The notes: a model not told the origin generated them from the letters alone. A DNA stretch of 64,000 bases from Solanum dulcamara (GCF_947179165.1 NC_077243.1:51071001-51135000); one strand, 5' to 3'; shown: positions 24,368 to 36,975, counted from the stretch's first letter. Program-made: numbers and translations.

Positions 24368-24467
24368 GGATGTGATCATACCAGCACTAATGCACCAGAA
24401 CCCTCAGAACTCTAAAGTTAAGCATGCTTTGGCGAGAGGAGTACTAGGATGGGTGACCCCCAAGAAG
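24368..24467 (+). ncRNA. 5S rRNA-derived segment in element G (truncated)
   Basis: Roughly 100 nt align along nearly the whole plant 5S rRNA, in sense with the element: GATCATACCAGCACTAATGC near the 5' end, then CAGAACTC, AAGTTAAGC in the A-box and GTACTAGGATGGGTGACC in the C-box. By hand against the plant 5S consensus from memory I count about 12 differences (about 88% identity). The last ~18-20 nt, the closing 3' stem strand, are missing, so this is not a functional 5S gene. Both internal Pol III promoter boxes are largely kept. A homologous segment occurs in N at the same relative place. It is typed ncRNA because it is a partial 5S copy within a retroelement, not an rRNA gene. Confidence 0.85.
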
Positions 24468-24656
24468 CGAAAGAGGAAAGGAAACACAAGTATCCGTACC
24501 TATTCCCTACGTCTACAAGTAATCCTAACCTTTGGAACTCTGATATTGATTGCTCGATGAAAGTATATGTTATGGAAGCAAGATAGAGGAACTCTCCATA
24601 TAGTTGGTATAAAATCCGGAGGAAGGTCTTGGTTCACATTCGAGGATGAATGCTCT

Positions 24657-24670
24657 AAAGGGGGGAAGGA
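24657..24670 (+). other. Terminal polypurine tract of G
   Basis: AAAGGGGGGAAGGA directly before the 3' LTR start TGTTAC at 24671. Standard plus-strand priming site. Confidence 0.85.
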
Positions 24671-27666
24671 TGTTACACACAGTACTTTGGTACCTTGGGA
24701 CACTTTTTAAGTTTCTGGAAAGGCTCTTAAGTTTCTTTGAAGTCATCATGTGAGTCGGGTAATCTATAACGCTATCAAATAATTCTAAGTAAAGGAGAAG
24801 GAGATACTCCATAAGAGAGAAGATTGGAAATAGGGTTATAAGAATCCAAAAGAGGTTGAAGGTTAAGTAGTGAGTCGTAGGACTCAACTTACTTGTGAAA
24901 GCTATTACTTGTGAAATTGTACATACTAAGATACTTGAGTACACGTCGATCTTAAGTAGCAAGGTTACATAGGCTCTTGAGGTAAGATAAGATTATGAGC
25001 TCATGAAAGAGAAATAAGAAAACTACGCGCCTAATCGAAGAAAGTAAGTGATGAACCTACTTGGAAAAGTAGGTGATTCTCCTACTTAGGGTCAACTAGG
25101 TGATGCAGCAGCTTGGGTGGACCCCACGCTGCCACATGGCAGCCAATAATTGGAGGCATGATTGAGGTGGAGCCCTAAGGGTCTGCCACGTGTCACCCCT
25201 AGGGGTCTGTTATGTGGCACCTTCTAAGGATGCCTATATATATGTATGGATGACTAAGGATTCATTTTCAGCTATGGACTTGGCCAAAAATCGAAAGCAA
25301 AAATGTGAGAACAAGAGAGAGGCAGCCATGGGTTGCTCCAATTTAAGGTAAGCCCTACGATTTCGTTCCGTGAATTAATTATTTAAGGTATGCCACGGAT
25401 ACATTAAGGGGATTAATAGATTAAAATTACTCTTTGGGGAATAAAATAAGGGACACGAACAGTCCGCAACTTTCAGCATGTTAAGGAGTTTCCGAATTTA
25501 ATTTTCAGCAAGTTTGGGAAGCCGTTTGTTAAGGTATGGCTTGGTTCACTTATCCCACGTTTTGGTAAGGGTTTGGACATGATATTAAGGTGTTAATAAT
25601 ATAAACTTATGGCTTGTAGAAGCACAAGATGGATAGGAAAAAACACAACATTTCAGCCACAATTAAGGAACTTTCAGGTTAGTTTTTACAAGCTTTGGCC
25701 AATTTCGGGTAAGGTGAGGTCTTTTCTTTCAATTTGAAGTTTATGGTGTGTTTAGGGAGTGTATTACACGCCTTTGTTATGGATTTAAGTATAAAAATTC
25801 CATATAGGTGCTTGACATTCGAAACAAACTAAATTGGAGTCACTATAGTTAAATTATAGATGAGGCAAGGTGTTGTGCTTGTGGTGTGCTTCTGCAGGTG
25901 TGTGGTGGTGTGTTGAAGGCCCTAAAAGTATTCTAAAATATGTGTGGGGGCTTATGGTTGCATCCACACGACCCCTCATTTCATATAATTAAAGGTTTTG
26001 CGAAATAAAGACTAGAAACCCTATTTTTGTATCATAATTTTCAGCAACTTGTTTGGAGCTTATGTTGTGTAATGTTGCCATGTTTTATTTGTATATGAGA
26101 TGAAGGTTTTTGTTTTTGGTTGGCTGTAGTGATTATGTATCTAATTGGAAATTCGTATAGGGCATGTTATAGGGGAGGTGCTCTCCGATTTTCGTTAACT
26201 CCTTAACTATCTAAAGAACTAGTCGAGAAGAAGAGCGAAGAAATGAGTTCTATGAATACTCGTGTACAACTTAAGATTATGAAAAGTCAGGGATGGTTGA
26301 TGTTCGTATTACTTTCATGTTAAATAGGTTCAAGAGATGATGAGGCAAATGTATTAAGAGTAATCTGTAAGAGGTATGTAAAGCTAACGTTTCCTTCTTT
26401 TGGCATGGTTTTTGCATAAGTATGTAAGGCTTAGACTTTCTTTTGGCATTTCTTTGGCATAAGTGTATTAAGATAATCTTCCTTTTTGGCATGGTTTTTG
26501 ATGAAGCAAGTATATGACTTTTATATAATTTCAAGGAAGTTCCTATTCGTAGAGCTTCTAGGATGGGCAACCTTTTAATTTCCAAAAGATATTTTATTAC
26601 GCTTTGATACAGAGTATAAGATTCCAAAAGTTCTATTTTGATATAACCCATAGTAACTTTTAAAAGGTACTTGATACGACTCTTGTCTTGAATTTTGAAC
26701 AATAGCTCATTTTGTTAACTCCATCTAGTTTCAAACATGATTTAAAGTGAATTTAGTTTCTCACTACTCCACTCATGGATGCCTCAATTCTTGCTTCACT
26801 GAGCCCAGGTCAGTTTTTGTTATCGTGCATACTTCTCTTCATTGTTCGCCATGCCCCGGCATGAGGGGCAGGTACGACCTGTACATGGGTTTGATTTATG
26901 GAGTTATGATTTGCCATGTACACCTATGATATGATATGATCTGATATGACCATTTGAAATGATATTATCTGTTATAGAGATATTCCCTACTCTGGAGTTA
27001 TGATGTGCTGTGGCACCAGTGAAGGGGCGGCGACCACATTTTGTATTTGTTCACTGAGTCCCATAATGGGGCCAGATATGGCATATGTTTTTCTGCATAC
27101 ATTATATGTGGTTATGAAAAACATTTTGATATTCTAGATATTTTGCTCCCTTTTGCACCTTCTGTTCTTGCAATGGCTTTACTTGTTACGGTCCATGTTT
27201 TATATACTCAGTACATATATTGTACTGACCCTCTGTTCTCCGAGGGGCTGCATTTCATGCCCGCAGGTACATATATTAATTTTGTAGATCCGCCAGCTTA
27301 GGGTTTCCACTCAGCGATGTTGTAAGTGCTCCACTATTCCGAAGCCTAACTTTTGATACTGGTCATTTGATATATATATTTATTTATTTAGGGGTACGAT
27401 GTGGCCCTGTCCCGTCATATGACTAGGCTAGCATTCTGTAGAGGTCTGTAGACTTGTGATGTGGGTTGTGTAGATATGTTTTAAGCTTTGTGTTCCTTGA
27501 TGTCCTTAACGGCCCTCGTGTGATACATCTGTCCTCATGCGCTCTCTAGCGACACCTTTTCAATTTCTACTTATGTTTATTCTGCGAATACGCTAAGTTG
27601 GGCTAAGGGTATATATAGGTGCCTAACTCGGGCACTAGTCATGGCCTACAAAGGTGGGTCATGACA
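24671..27666 (+). repeat. 3' LTR of G
   Basis: Start TGTTACACACAG, end GGTGGGTCATGACA, 2996 bp. It contains a palindromic array (about 25048-25116), CACGTG at 25187-25192, a TATA stretch at 25235-25247, the donor-like AAGGTAAG at 25345-25352 and the conserved TCAGTAC hairpin block near 27210. The homologous 5' LTR part differs by several percent by eye, so the insertion is not recent. Confidence 0.85.
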
Positions 27667-28891
27667 CTCTAGTAGTCTTTGTTAGAAAGAAGGATGGTTT
27701 TATCCGTATTTGAACTGACAACCATCTATTGACCAAGGTCACAATTAAGAATAAGTATCCCATTCCAAGGATTGATGGCTTATTCTATCAATTTCAAAGA
27801 GCAACCTACTTTTCAAAGATTGATCTTCGATCAGGTTATCATCAACTCCGAGTAAGGAAATGTGACATTATGAAGATGGCTTTTAGAACTCGGTATGGTC
27901 ACTTTGAATTCTTGGTTATGTCTTTTGGACTAATGAATTCTCCTACAGCTTTTATGAATTTGATTAACATGTTATTCAAGAAATATTTGGATACATTTGT
28001 AATTGTTTTCATTAATGATATTTTAATTTATTCTTGGAGTGAGGAAAAGCATACCGATGATTTAAAGATTGTCTTTAAAATTTTGAAGGATTGCCAGTTG
28101 TTTGCTAAGTTTAGCAAGTGTGAATTTTGATTGAGGTTAGTTGCTTTCCTTGACCATATTATCTCCGATGAAGGTATTATGGTTGATCCAAAGAAGACCA
28201 AAGAGGCTAATAATTGTCCTAGACTATTATCCCCTTCCGATATTTGAAGTTTCTTGGGCCTAGCTATTATTATAGAAGGTTTGTGTAAGGTTTCTCTTCC
28301 ATTGAATCGCCCTTTACTACTTTCACTCAAAATAAGTTGAAATTATAATGGTCCGAGGCATGTGATAAGATATTCAAGAGTTGAAGGATAGACTTAAGTC
28401 TGATTCGGTGTTGACCTTTCCAGAAGGTTTTGATGGGTTTATTGTATATTTTGATACTTCACGAGTTGGTCTTAGTTGTGTGCTAATCTAGAATGGTAAA
28501 GTGATAGCCTATGCTTCTAGACAACTCAAGGTTCACGCAAAGAATTACCCAACCCATGACTTGGAGTTATCGACTGTGGTATTTTCCTTGAATTTATGGA
28601 GACACTACTTGTATGGTGTCCATGTGGATATATTCACCAATCATAAGAGTTTGCAATATGTGTTCACTTAAAAGGACTAGAATCTTCGACAAAGGAGAAA
28701 ACTTGAATTGTTGAAGGATTATGACACGAGTGTGATATACCATTTGGGTAAGGAAAATGTGGTTGTTGTCGCTCTTAGTAAATTATCCATGGACAGTGTT
28801 TCCCATATTAAGGATTAGAAGAAAGAGTGAGTTTGGGATGTTCATAGATTAGCCTGTTTGGGTGTTTAATTTGTTGACTCCAAGGATGTGG
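27667..28891 (+). pseudogene. C pol part 1: RT and RNase H
   Basis: The frame opens with VVFVRKKDGF and runs openly over 27729-28130 (133 codons): [35 protein letters not shown] (first catalytic Asp kept), [12 protein letters not shown] and then [12 protein letters not shown]. Here the catalytic FIDD is FIND, with the first Asp changed to Asn by the codon at 28014-28016. After a stop at 28129, RT thumb and RNase H continue in shifting frames (DPKKTKEANN, and a decayed RNase H at about 28430-28620). The piece stops at 28891 exactly at B's LTR. It is inactive both by stops and by the catalytic change. Confidence 0.85.
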
Positions 28892-31880
28892 TGTTACACC
28901 CCACACTCCTGAGCTCAAAATGTCTTTTAAGCTTCTTAGAAGTTAGCATGTGAGCCAGATAATCTACGACACTATCAAACGACTCTAAGGCAAGAAGAAT
29001 GTGATACCCCATAGTAGAGAAGGTTGGAAATAAAGTCATAAGAATCTGAAAGGAATTGAAAGCCAAGTAATGAGTCGTAGGACATGATTTACCTACGTAA
29101 GATACTAACTTAGAAGTCTTACATACCTAAGCTACTTGAGGATGTACCAATCTTACGAAGCACGGATTGCATAGGATCTTAAAATAAGACGATATTATGA
29201 GCTCACGAAAGAGAAATAAGGAAAAGACGTGCCTACTCGAAGCAAATAGGTGATGCACCTACTTGGACAAGCAGGTGATGCACCTACTTAGGGTCAAGTA
29301 GGTGATGCAGAAGTTTGGGGTGGACCCCATTGCCACGTGGCAGCATGTGAGGGGATGCATAGGCTGAGATGGTGCTCTAGGAGTCTGCCACATGTCACCC
29401 CTGAGATATACTTCATTTTCAGCATGTTCTCTTTGGAAAAGAGAAGAGGAAAACGTTGACGGCAAGAGAGGGAAGCCACGGGTTGGCTCAATTTAAGGTA
29501 AGGTTTTTGAATTCGTTCCGTGAATTAATTACTTAAGATATCCTACGGTGATATAACGGTGTTTAATAACGAAAAATTTCTATTTGAGGCAGCGAAGAAG
29601 CGACACAAACAGCCCACAACTTTTCAGCATACTAAGAGAACTTCCGAGACAAGTTTTAGTAAGTTTTAGCAAGGTCTGGCTTGGTTCTCTTCTTCCACAT
29701 TTTTGTAAGTATTTGTACAGGTTATGAGAGTGTTAATGATATAAATTTATGGTTTGGAGCAGCACAAAATGGATAGCAAGCAGCCACGAAATTTCAGCAC
29801 GTTTAGAGAAGTTCTGAGGCACAATTTTGGTGAGTTTTTGCCAATTTCGGGTAAGATAAGGTCTTTTGTTCCAATTTGAAGTTTATGTTGTTATTATAGG
29901 GTGTATTAAGAACCTTTTATGCTGATGGAAGTGTAAAAATGTCATAGAAATGTTTAACATTCGAAGCAAACTAAATTGGAGTCGCTATAGTTAAATTGTA
30001 GTCGAAGCAAGGTGTTGTGCTTGTGGTGTGCTGCTGAAGGTGTGTGGTGGTGTGTTGAAGGGCCTAAATGTATTCTAAAAGTGGTGTGGGGGATGCTGGT
30101 TTCATCCACATGACCCCTCGTATCGCACAATTAAAGGTTTTGCATAATAAAGACTAGAATCCCTATTATGGTATCGTAATTTTCAGCAAGTTGTTTGGAG
30201 CTAATATTGTGTAATGTTGCCATGTTTTTGTTGTATATGAGCTGCAGATTTTTGTTTTTGGTTGGATGTAGTGATTATAGATCTAATTGGAAATTCGGAT
30301 AGGGCATTTTATAGGGGAGGTGCTGCCCGATTTCCGTTAACTCCTTAACTAACTAAGGAAATAGTTGAGAAGGCGAGCGAAGAGATGACTTCTATGAATA
30401 CTCATATGTAACTTAAGATGCTGGAAAGTCGAGGGTTGTTGATACTCATATTTCTTTCATATTATATAGGTTCAAGAGACGACTAGGCGAATGTGTTAAG
30501 AGTAATCCGTAAGAGGTATGTAAAGCTAACGTTTCCTTCTTTTGGCATGTTTCTGACATAAGTATGTAAGGCTTAGACTTTGTTTTGGCATGCCTTCTGC
30601 ATAAGTGTATTAAGCTTATTCTATCTCTTGGTATGTTTTGGGCACATATATGTAAAGCTAATCTTCCTTGTTGACATGGTTTTTATAAAGCAAGTATATG
30701 AGTTTTATATGATCCCAAGGAAGTTCCTATTCATAGAGCCGCTAGGATGGCCAACTTCTTGATTTTCCAAAAGATATTTGTTATGCCTTGTATGTCTATA
30801 TGATTCCCAAAAGTTCTATTTTGATATAACCTATAGTAACTTTCAAAAGGTACTTGATATGCCTCTTGTCTTGATTTTGAATGATAACTCATTTTGATTA
30901 TTCCATCGAGTCTCAAATATGATTTAAATTATATATAGTTTCTCACTAATCTATTCGTAGATGCCTCAATGCTTCCTTCATCGAGCCTGGGTCAGGTTTT
31001 ATTATTGTGCGTACTTCTTTGCATTGTTCGTCGTGCCCCAACGTGAGGAGGCAGGTACAACCTGTACATGGGATTTGTGGAGTTATGATGTGCCATGTAC
31101 ACATATGATATGATATGATCTTATATGACCATCTGATATTATATGATCTGTTATGGAGATATTTATTCCCTACTCTAGAGTTATGATATGTTGTAGCGCC
31201 AATGACGGGGCAGCGACCACAATTTATTCACTGAATCCCATAATGGGGCCGGATATGGCATATGTTTTTCTGCATACCTTATCTGTGGTTATGATAAACA
31301 TTTTGATATTTCTGGACACCTTGCTCATTTTTGCACATTCTACTTTGGTAATGACTTTACTTATTACAGTCCATGCTCTATATACTCATTACATATATCG
31401 TACTGACCCCCCTTTCTTCAGGGGCTGTATTTCATGCGCGTAGGTACATATGTTAATTTTGGAGATCCGCTAGCTTAGGATTTCCACTCAGCGATGTTGG
31501 AAGTACTCCATTGTTCTGGAGCCTAACTTTTGATAATGGTCATTTTATATATATTTGTTTGTTTATTCAGTGGTACGGCGGGGGCCCTATTCCATCATAT
31601 GTTACCATTACTATTTATAGAGGTATGTAGACATGTGTATGTGGGTAATGTGTGAGTTTTGTGTGATTATGGTCATACAATGAGTTATAAATGTTATTAT
31701 GCTATGCAGCCTTGATGGCTTGCTTGACCTTTCATTACATGATGCAAATGAAAGAGGTTATACGTGTATGAAAATTTTATCACCCACTAGGTTCATATAT
31801 ATAGTTCTTATATCTGATAGATACATATACAGGGATCCAGGTCGGACCCCAATCGTGGCCCACGGGGTTGGGTCGTGACT
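28892..31880 (+). repeat. 5' LTR of B
   Basis: Start TGTTACACCCCACACTCC, end GGGTCGTGACT (CA changed to CT), 2989 bp. Compared with the 3' LTR it has lost a stretch of the G-box/TATA promoter region near 29390-29410: the sequence goes from CATGTCACCCCTGA directly to GATATACTTCA. Donor-like AAGGTAAG at 29495-29502. Confidence 0.85.
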
Positions 31881-31884
31881 GAAA

Positions 31885-31896
31885 TGGTATCAGAGC
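31885..31896 (+). other. B primer-binding site (tRNA-iMet)
   Basis: TGGTATCAGAGC, perfect, four bases after the LTR end and followed by the family leader CAGTTCGTCCTTAGAGTGTC. Confidence 0.9.
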
Positions 31897-33084
31897 AGTT
31901 CGTCCTTAGAGTGTCTATAGACCGTGTCTAGTAGAGTCTTGTTTATCGGTGTGTTATGCACCACATCCATAAACAGGAGGCTACAGGATATTTAGGATGC
32001 TACTTTCTTTCATATCTAAGATCGTGCGAAAGAGCCGAGTAATAGGGAATAAAATTCCTCCTACTAACCTATGCTTTCAACAGAAGGGAAACATCGATAG
32101 AAGAAAGTAACTAACGATACTGGAAGTTACATGGTACACAGGTAAGCAAAGGCACGAAGGACATATGTTAGGTAAGATGTTGAAATACGAATGACATACA
32201 AAGTGAAAGGAAAAGTAACCAGGAAAGCTTAACAGGTGCACTTTGAGTTGGTCACATTAGGTAAGTCTATTATTTTATACTTTCACTGATATTGGGCACC
32301 CTATGTGGCTGCGATATGAGATGATATGACTATATATATATGTGCCCTGTGAGGCACTATTGGCATTTTCTACGTGCAGGTGTTGAGATAGTAAGAAATA
32401 CAGAGGAAAATCTGCCCAAATTTTCTTAGAAATAAGAAGAGAATGATATATAGGGCTGTAGTATGTCTTAAAAGGTTGTGCCCATAACAATGATGATATT
32501 TGACTAAAAGAGTATGGTTGACCTCAAGAAATGAGTTAATTACTGAATTAATGGCAACAGAAACTAGAAGGTTGATACTGGTATAGTAGAACGAAGTTGG
32601 AAAAGACCTATAAGCCAATAAAGATGATTTAGAGAAGATTAATAGATCAGGATAAAATGATATAGTGAGGTATTGCCTGAATTGATTCATAGGGATAAAC
32701 TATGCTGAGTTATAGTTGAAAGAAGTAATAGTATGATTAAAAAAAAGTGCAAGGGAAAAAGAATTGTGATGGAAGTGAAGTATTAATAAGACAGTTTGTG
32801 AGATATTAAGGATAAGACTAGCTAAGAAGGGTAAGTAACCCATAGTAAAAATTGTGAAGAAGGTCAAGCAGTGTTAGACTATGGGACTAAATGTGAACAG
32901 GATACCATATGAATACAATGAAGGTCGTTATGAGAATAAGTAAAGCTTAGTAAGGAAGATAGACATAGGTAACTGAATATGAGGAAGGAATGAAAGTAGA
33001 AGGTATGGTCATAGATTTAAAGAAATAGTACAACAACGTGGTGCTAAGGTAGAACACAAACAGATAATGATATGGGTACATCCT

Positions 33085-33096
33085 AAAGGGGGGAAG
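33085..33096 (+). other. Internal polypurine tract of B
   Basis: AAAGGGGGGAAG with lead-in GGGTACATCCT, the counterpart of the internal tracts in G and N. No 5S-like segment follows here. Confidence 0.6.
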
Positions 33097-34029
33097 TGGC
33101 TTCAAGTAAGATCCCACACTGGCATGAATTAACAAGATCGAAAAGCCAGTAATGAACGGATAGAAGCCATAACGCCAAAGATAGTGTTGAGAAATATTAG
33201 TAAGGACCTTAAATAGAATAACATCAAAGAATGGGTACATATAAAGGGGATGAATACAACAAGGGAATCACAATGAGAACTTAAAGATATTGTAAGGGAT
33301 AGCCAGGCTACACTTGACTGAAGGTCAAGATGTTGGTAAAAGAGTTACTGGCCACAGGCATTGTGAGATACAAGTAGCCAAAGAGAAGGGATAAAGAAAC
33401 CTCTTCGATATTAGAATATGATAAGACTTAAGAGTAAGTGAACGAAGCAAAAAAAGTATGAAAAAAGAGACTATAAGTGTGTGTTAGTACAATGACACGT
33501 GTAGAGAAAAGTAAGCCAAGAGCAGAAAAGACTATGACTAAAATGAAACGCATTTCATGTAAGTTGCACAAGAATAGTTGTGCAGCCTGCGAACATTCAT
33601 ATACTAAGACTAAGATCAAGTGATTACATGATAAAAAGAAGGTGGTAATAACAATGTAATTGCCATATTTAGAATCTATTAAAGAAAAGTGTATGATGGT
33701 TCGAGGCAGAACTAGTAAGATATAATTAGTATTAAGGACAAAAGCCATAGTGGAGTCCTGACCTCGACTAAAGGAGGTAAGACATTGGTATAGCGACGCT
33801 AAGACATTCTCTAGTCTGCTTTAAGTACCTACACACATTGGTGTAAGGATTACAATATGATGTGTGGTAAGACAATAGGAGAGAAGATTTGAGTAAAAAC
33901 GTAGGATAGCATGCCTAAAGGTTTACAAGTTGGATTAAGAAGAATGGTACAATAGCTTAAACAAAAATTTAGCACCAGAGGCTTGATAGCCTATTACAGG
34001 GGTGGGAAACCCGACTCAGAAATGGAAAG

Positions 34030-34620
34030 TAGCCAATATTTATTATAGTACGGGCTGACCTCGCATTCTAAGGAACAATGAATTCATAAGAGTTATGGAG
34101 GATAGGCTGACGGAATCAACCCATTTCCTGCCAGTTAGGAAGGCATGTTCAGCTGAGGGTTATGTGAGATGACATAGCGAGGGTATAATGAGACTTCATG
34201 GAGTTCCCACACCTATTATCTCAGACAGGGAAGTTCAATTTATCGCTAACTGCTGGAGATCATTCTGGAAGGGATTGGGAATATAGATGACTCTTAGTAC
34301 GACATTTTTCCCTTTGATTAATGGATAGGCCCAGAGGGGATCCAACAATTTATTGATGAAGTAAATCTTATTTAAGAAAAAAATAGCTATTAACAGCCTA
34401 GAGTTAACAAAATTCATACGCAGATAGTCGATGTCAACCTTTCGAGTTGAAATAGATGAATGAGTGTTTGTGAAAGCATCACCAAGGCAAGGTTTAATAA
34501 AATTCGACAAGAAAGGGATAAATTGGTCCTTATCGTACATTTCGTAGAATAGGCAAAGTTGCCTATACATTGGACCTACCATCCGATTGGAAGCAATACA
34601 TTCAGTTTTCATGGATCAAT
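34030..34620 (+). pseudogene. B integrase fossil
   Basis: Plus strand, mixed frames: DRLTESTHFLPVRKA near 34110, then LHGVP and IISDREVQF near 34190-34240 (second catalytic Asp kept), WRSFWKGLGI and, near 34320-34340, a box where the catalytic Glu should follow. The codon there (34332-34334) is CAG, Gln, and the preceding Gln is a TAG stop. The integrase zinc domain and all of gag-RT are absent. It is inactive, and the Glu to Gln change is shared with N. Confidence 0.75.
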
Positions 34621-34952
34621 GCTCTGCAAATATATAAGTGACCCTCCTAGAATATTCTTTATGGATGAAGTCTACATAATAGAGGATTTATCCTACGAGG
34701 ATTGACCTATCTCCATCTTGGGTCGGTAAATTAGAAGGTTGCAAACTAACGACGTGGCTCCCATCAAAGCATGTGATGAGACAAAGATAGAGAAGAAATA
34801 TTCGTATGGAACCCTACGTCTATAGGTAATCTAAACTCCTAAATCATTGATGTTGAAGAGTAGGAGGCCTATGGGTGACAACTGGTATAGAGAATCCCCA
34901 AAGTCCCAGTGAGACCTTATAAGATTAAATAATATTCGACGACGAATGTTCT

Positions 34953-34966
34953 AAAGGAGGGAAAGA
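34953..34966 (+). other. Terminal polypurine tract of B
   Basis: AAAGGAGGGAAAGA immediately before the 3' LTR start at 34967. Confidence 0.85.
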
Positions 34967-36529
34967 TGTTACACCCCATACTCTTGAGCTCAGAATGTCT
35001 TTTAAGATTCTTAGAAGTTAGCATGTGAGTCGGATAATCTAAGACACTATCAAACGACTCTAAGGCAGGGAGAATGTGATACCCCATAGTAGAGAAGGTT
35101 GGAAATATAGTCATAAGAATCCGGAAGGAATTGAAGGCCAAGTAATGAGTCGTAGGACTCGATTTACCTACGTAAGCTACTAACTTAGAATTTTTACATA
35201 CCTAAGCTACTTAAGGATGTACCAAGATTATGAAGCATAGATTACATAGGGTCTTAAAATAAGATGAGATTACGAGCTCACGAAAGAGAAATAAAAAAAT
35301 GACGCGCCTACTTGAAGCAAGTAAATGATGCACCTACTTGGAAAAGCAGGTGATGCACCTACTTAGGGTCAAGTAGGTGATGCAACAGCTTGGGGTGGAT
35401 CCCACTGCCACATGGCAGCGTGTGAATGGTTGCATGGGTTGAGGTGGCGCACTTGGATGCTGCCACGTGTCACCTCTAAGGGTATGCCACGTGGAAGCTT
35501 CTAAGGAGGTGCATATATATATTATGCTGATATATACTTCATTTTCAGCATGTTCTCTTTAGAAAAAAGAAGAGGAAAACGTTGAAGGCAAGAGAGGGCA
35601 GCCACAGGTTCGCTCAATTTAAGGTAAGGTTTCCGACTTCGTTCCATAAATTAATTATTTAAGGTATCCTACGGTGATATAGCAGTGTTTCATAACGAAA
35701 AATTTCTATTTGATGCAGCGAAGAAGCGACACAAACAGCCCACTACTTTTCATCATACTAAGAGAACTTCCGAGACAAGTTTTAGTAAGTTTTAGCAAGG
35801 TATGGCTTGGTTCTCTTCTCCCATATTTGGTAAGGGTTTTTACAGGTTATGAGAGTGTTGATGATGTAAATTTATGGTTTGGAGAAGCACCAAATGGATA
35901 GCAAGAAGCCACGAAATTTCAGCACGTTTAGAGAAGTTTTGAGGCATAATTTTGGCGCATTTTGTCCAATTTCGGGTAAGGTAAGGTATTTTCTTCCAAT
36001 TTGAAGTTTATGGTGTTGTTATAGGGTGTATTACACACCTTATATGCTGCTATAAGTGTAAAAATGTCATAGAAATATTTAACGTTCGAAACAAATTAAA
36101 TTGAAGTCGCTATAGTTAAATTGTAGTCGAAGCTAGGTGTTGTGGTTGTGGTGTGCTGCTGAAGGTGTGTGGTGGTGTGTTTCAGGGCCTAAAATTATTC
36201 TAAAATATGTGTGAGGTATTTTGTTTGTAGACACACGACCCCTCATTTCATACAATTAAAGGATTTGTGAAATAAAGACTAGAAACCCTATTTTGGTATC
36301 GTAATTTTAAGCAAGTTTTGTGGAGCTTATATTGTGTATTGTTGCCATATTTTAGTTGTATATGAGATGGAGATTGTTGGTGTCATTTTTCTGTAGTGAT
36401 TAGGGATCTAATTGAAAATTCAGATAGGGCATGTTATAGGGGAGCTGCTGCCCGATTTCCGTTGACTCCTTAACTAACTAAGGAACGAGTCGAGAAAGTG
36501 AGCGAAGAGATGACTTCTATGAATACTCG
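34967..36529 (+). repeat. 3' LTR of B, left part
   Basis: Starts TGTTACACCCCATACTC. It carries the palindromic array (about 35322-35383), CACGTG at 35464-35469 and 35488-35493, TATA near 35513-35523 and AAGGTAAG at 35621-35628. It is interrupted at 36529 by N and continues at 47169. Confidence 0.9.
36525..36529. repeat. Target-site duplication of N (left copy)
   Basis: ACTCG directly before the N 5' LTR. The identical ACTCG follows the N 3' LTR at 47164-47168. A 5-bp duplication is the gypsy norm. Removing N and one copy restores the continuity seen in B's 5' LTR near 30395-30410. Confidence 0.9.
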
Positions 36530-36909
36530 TGTTACACCCCGCACTCTTGAGCTCGGAACGTCTTCTTAAGTTCCTTAGACACTATCATGTGAGCCGGATA
36601 AGCTACGATACTATCAAACAACTCTAAGGAAAGAAGATTGTGATACCTCGCGAGAAGGGAGGTTGGAGATAGAGTCATAAGAATCCGGAAAGAGTTGGAG
36701 GCTAAGAAATGAGTCATAGGACTCGATTTACTTACGTAAGAAACTAAGTTAAGAGTCTTATACACTTAAGTTGCTTAAGTATATATCAAGCTTACGTAGT
36801 ATGGATTATATAGGCTCTTAAAGTGAGACGAAATTACGAACCCGCGAGGAAGGGAAAAAGACGACGCATGGCAGCCAATAGAGGAGCGACACGTGGAAGC
36901 ACCTCAATC

Positions 36910-36957
36910 AAGCAGGTGATGCACCTACTTAGGGTCAAGTAGGTGATGCAGCTGCTT
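36910..36957. repeat. Palindromic array in N 5' LTR
   Basis: Two 21-bp near-palindromes, AAGCAGGTG-ATG-CACCTACTT and AAGTAGGTG-ATG-CAGCTGCTT, separated by AGGGTC. The two units are also inverse to each other, so a long imperfect hairpin is possible. Counterparts occur in G (25048-25116), B (29233-29306 and 35322-35383) and the N 3' LTR (44053-44100). Confidence 0.8.
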
Positions 36958-36975
36958 GGGGGAGGTGGACCCCTC

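Larger units (their letters stand above)
21747..27666 (+). mobile_element. Family A non-autonomous gypsy element G
   Basis: Truncated 5' LTR (to 23160), primer site, a short interior (23161-24670, 1.5 kb), polypurine tract and a complete 3' LTR 24671-27666. The interior has no gag, protease, RT or integrase. It holds the family A leader, an internal polypurine tract (24262-24273), a 5S rRNA-like segment (24368-24467) and then jumps straight to the end of the chromodomain-like region, so most of pol is deleted. The right flank is the RT of element C. The left flank is damaged, so the target duplication cannot be tested. Confidence 0.8.

Noticed and set aside
24368..24467. A functional 5S rRNA gene
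   Set aside because: The 3' ~20 nt are missing, about a dozen changes are present, no T-run terminator follows and it is embedded in a retroelement interior.
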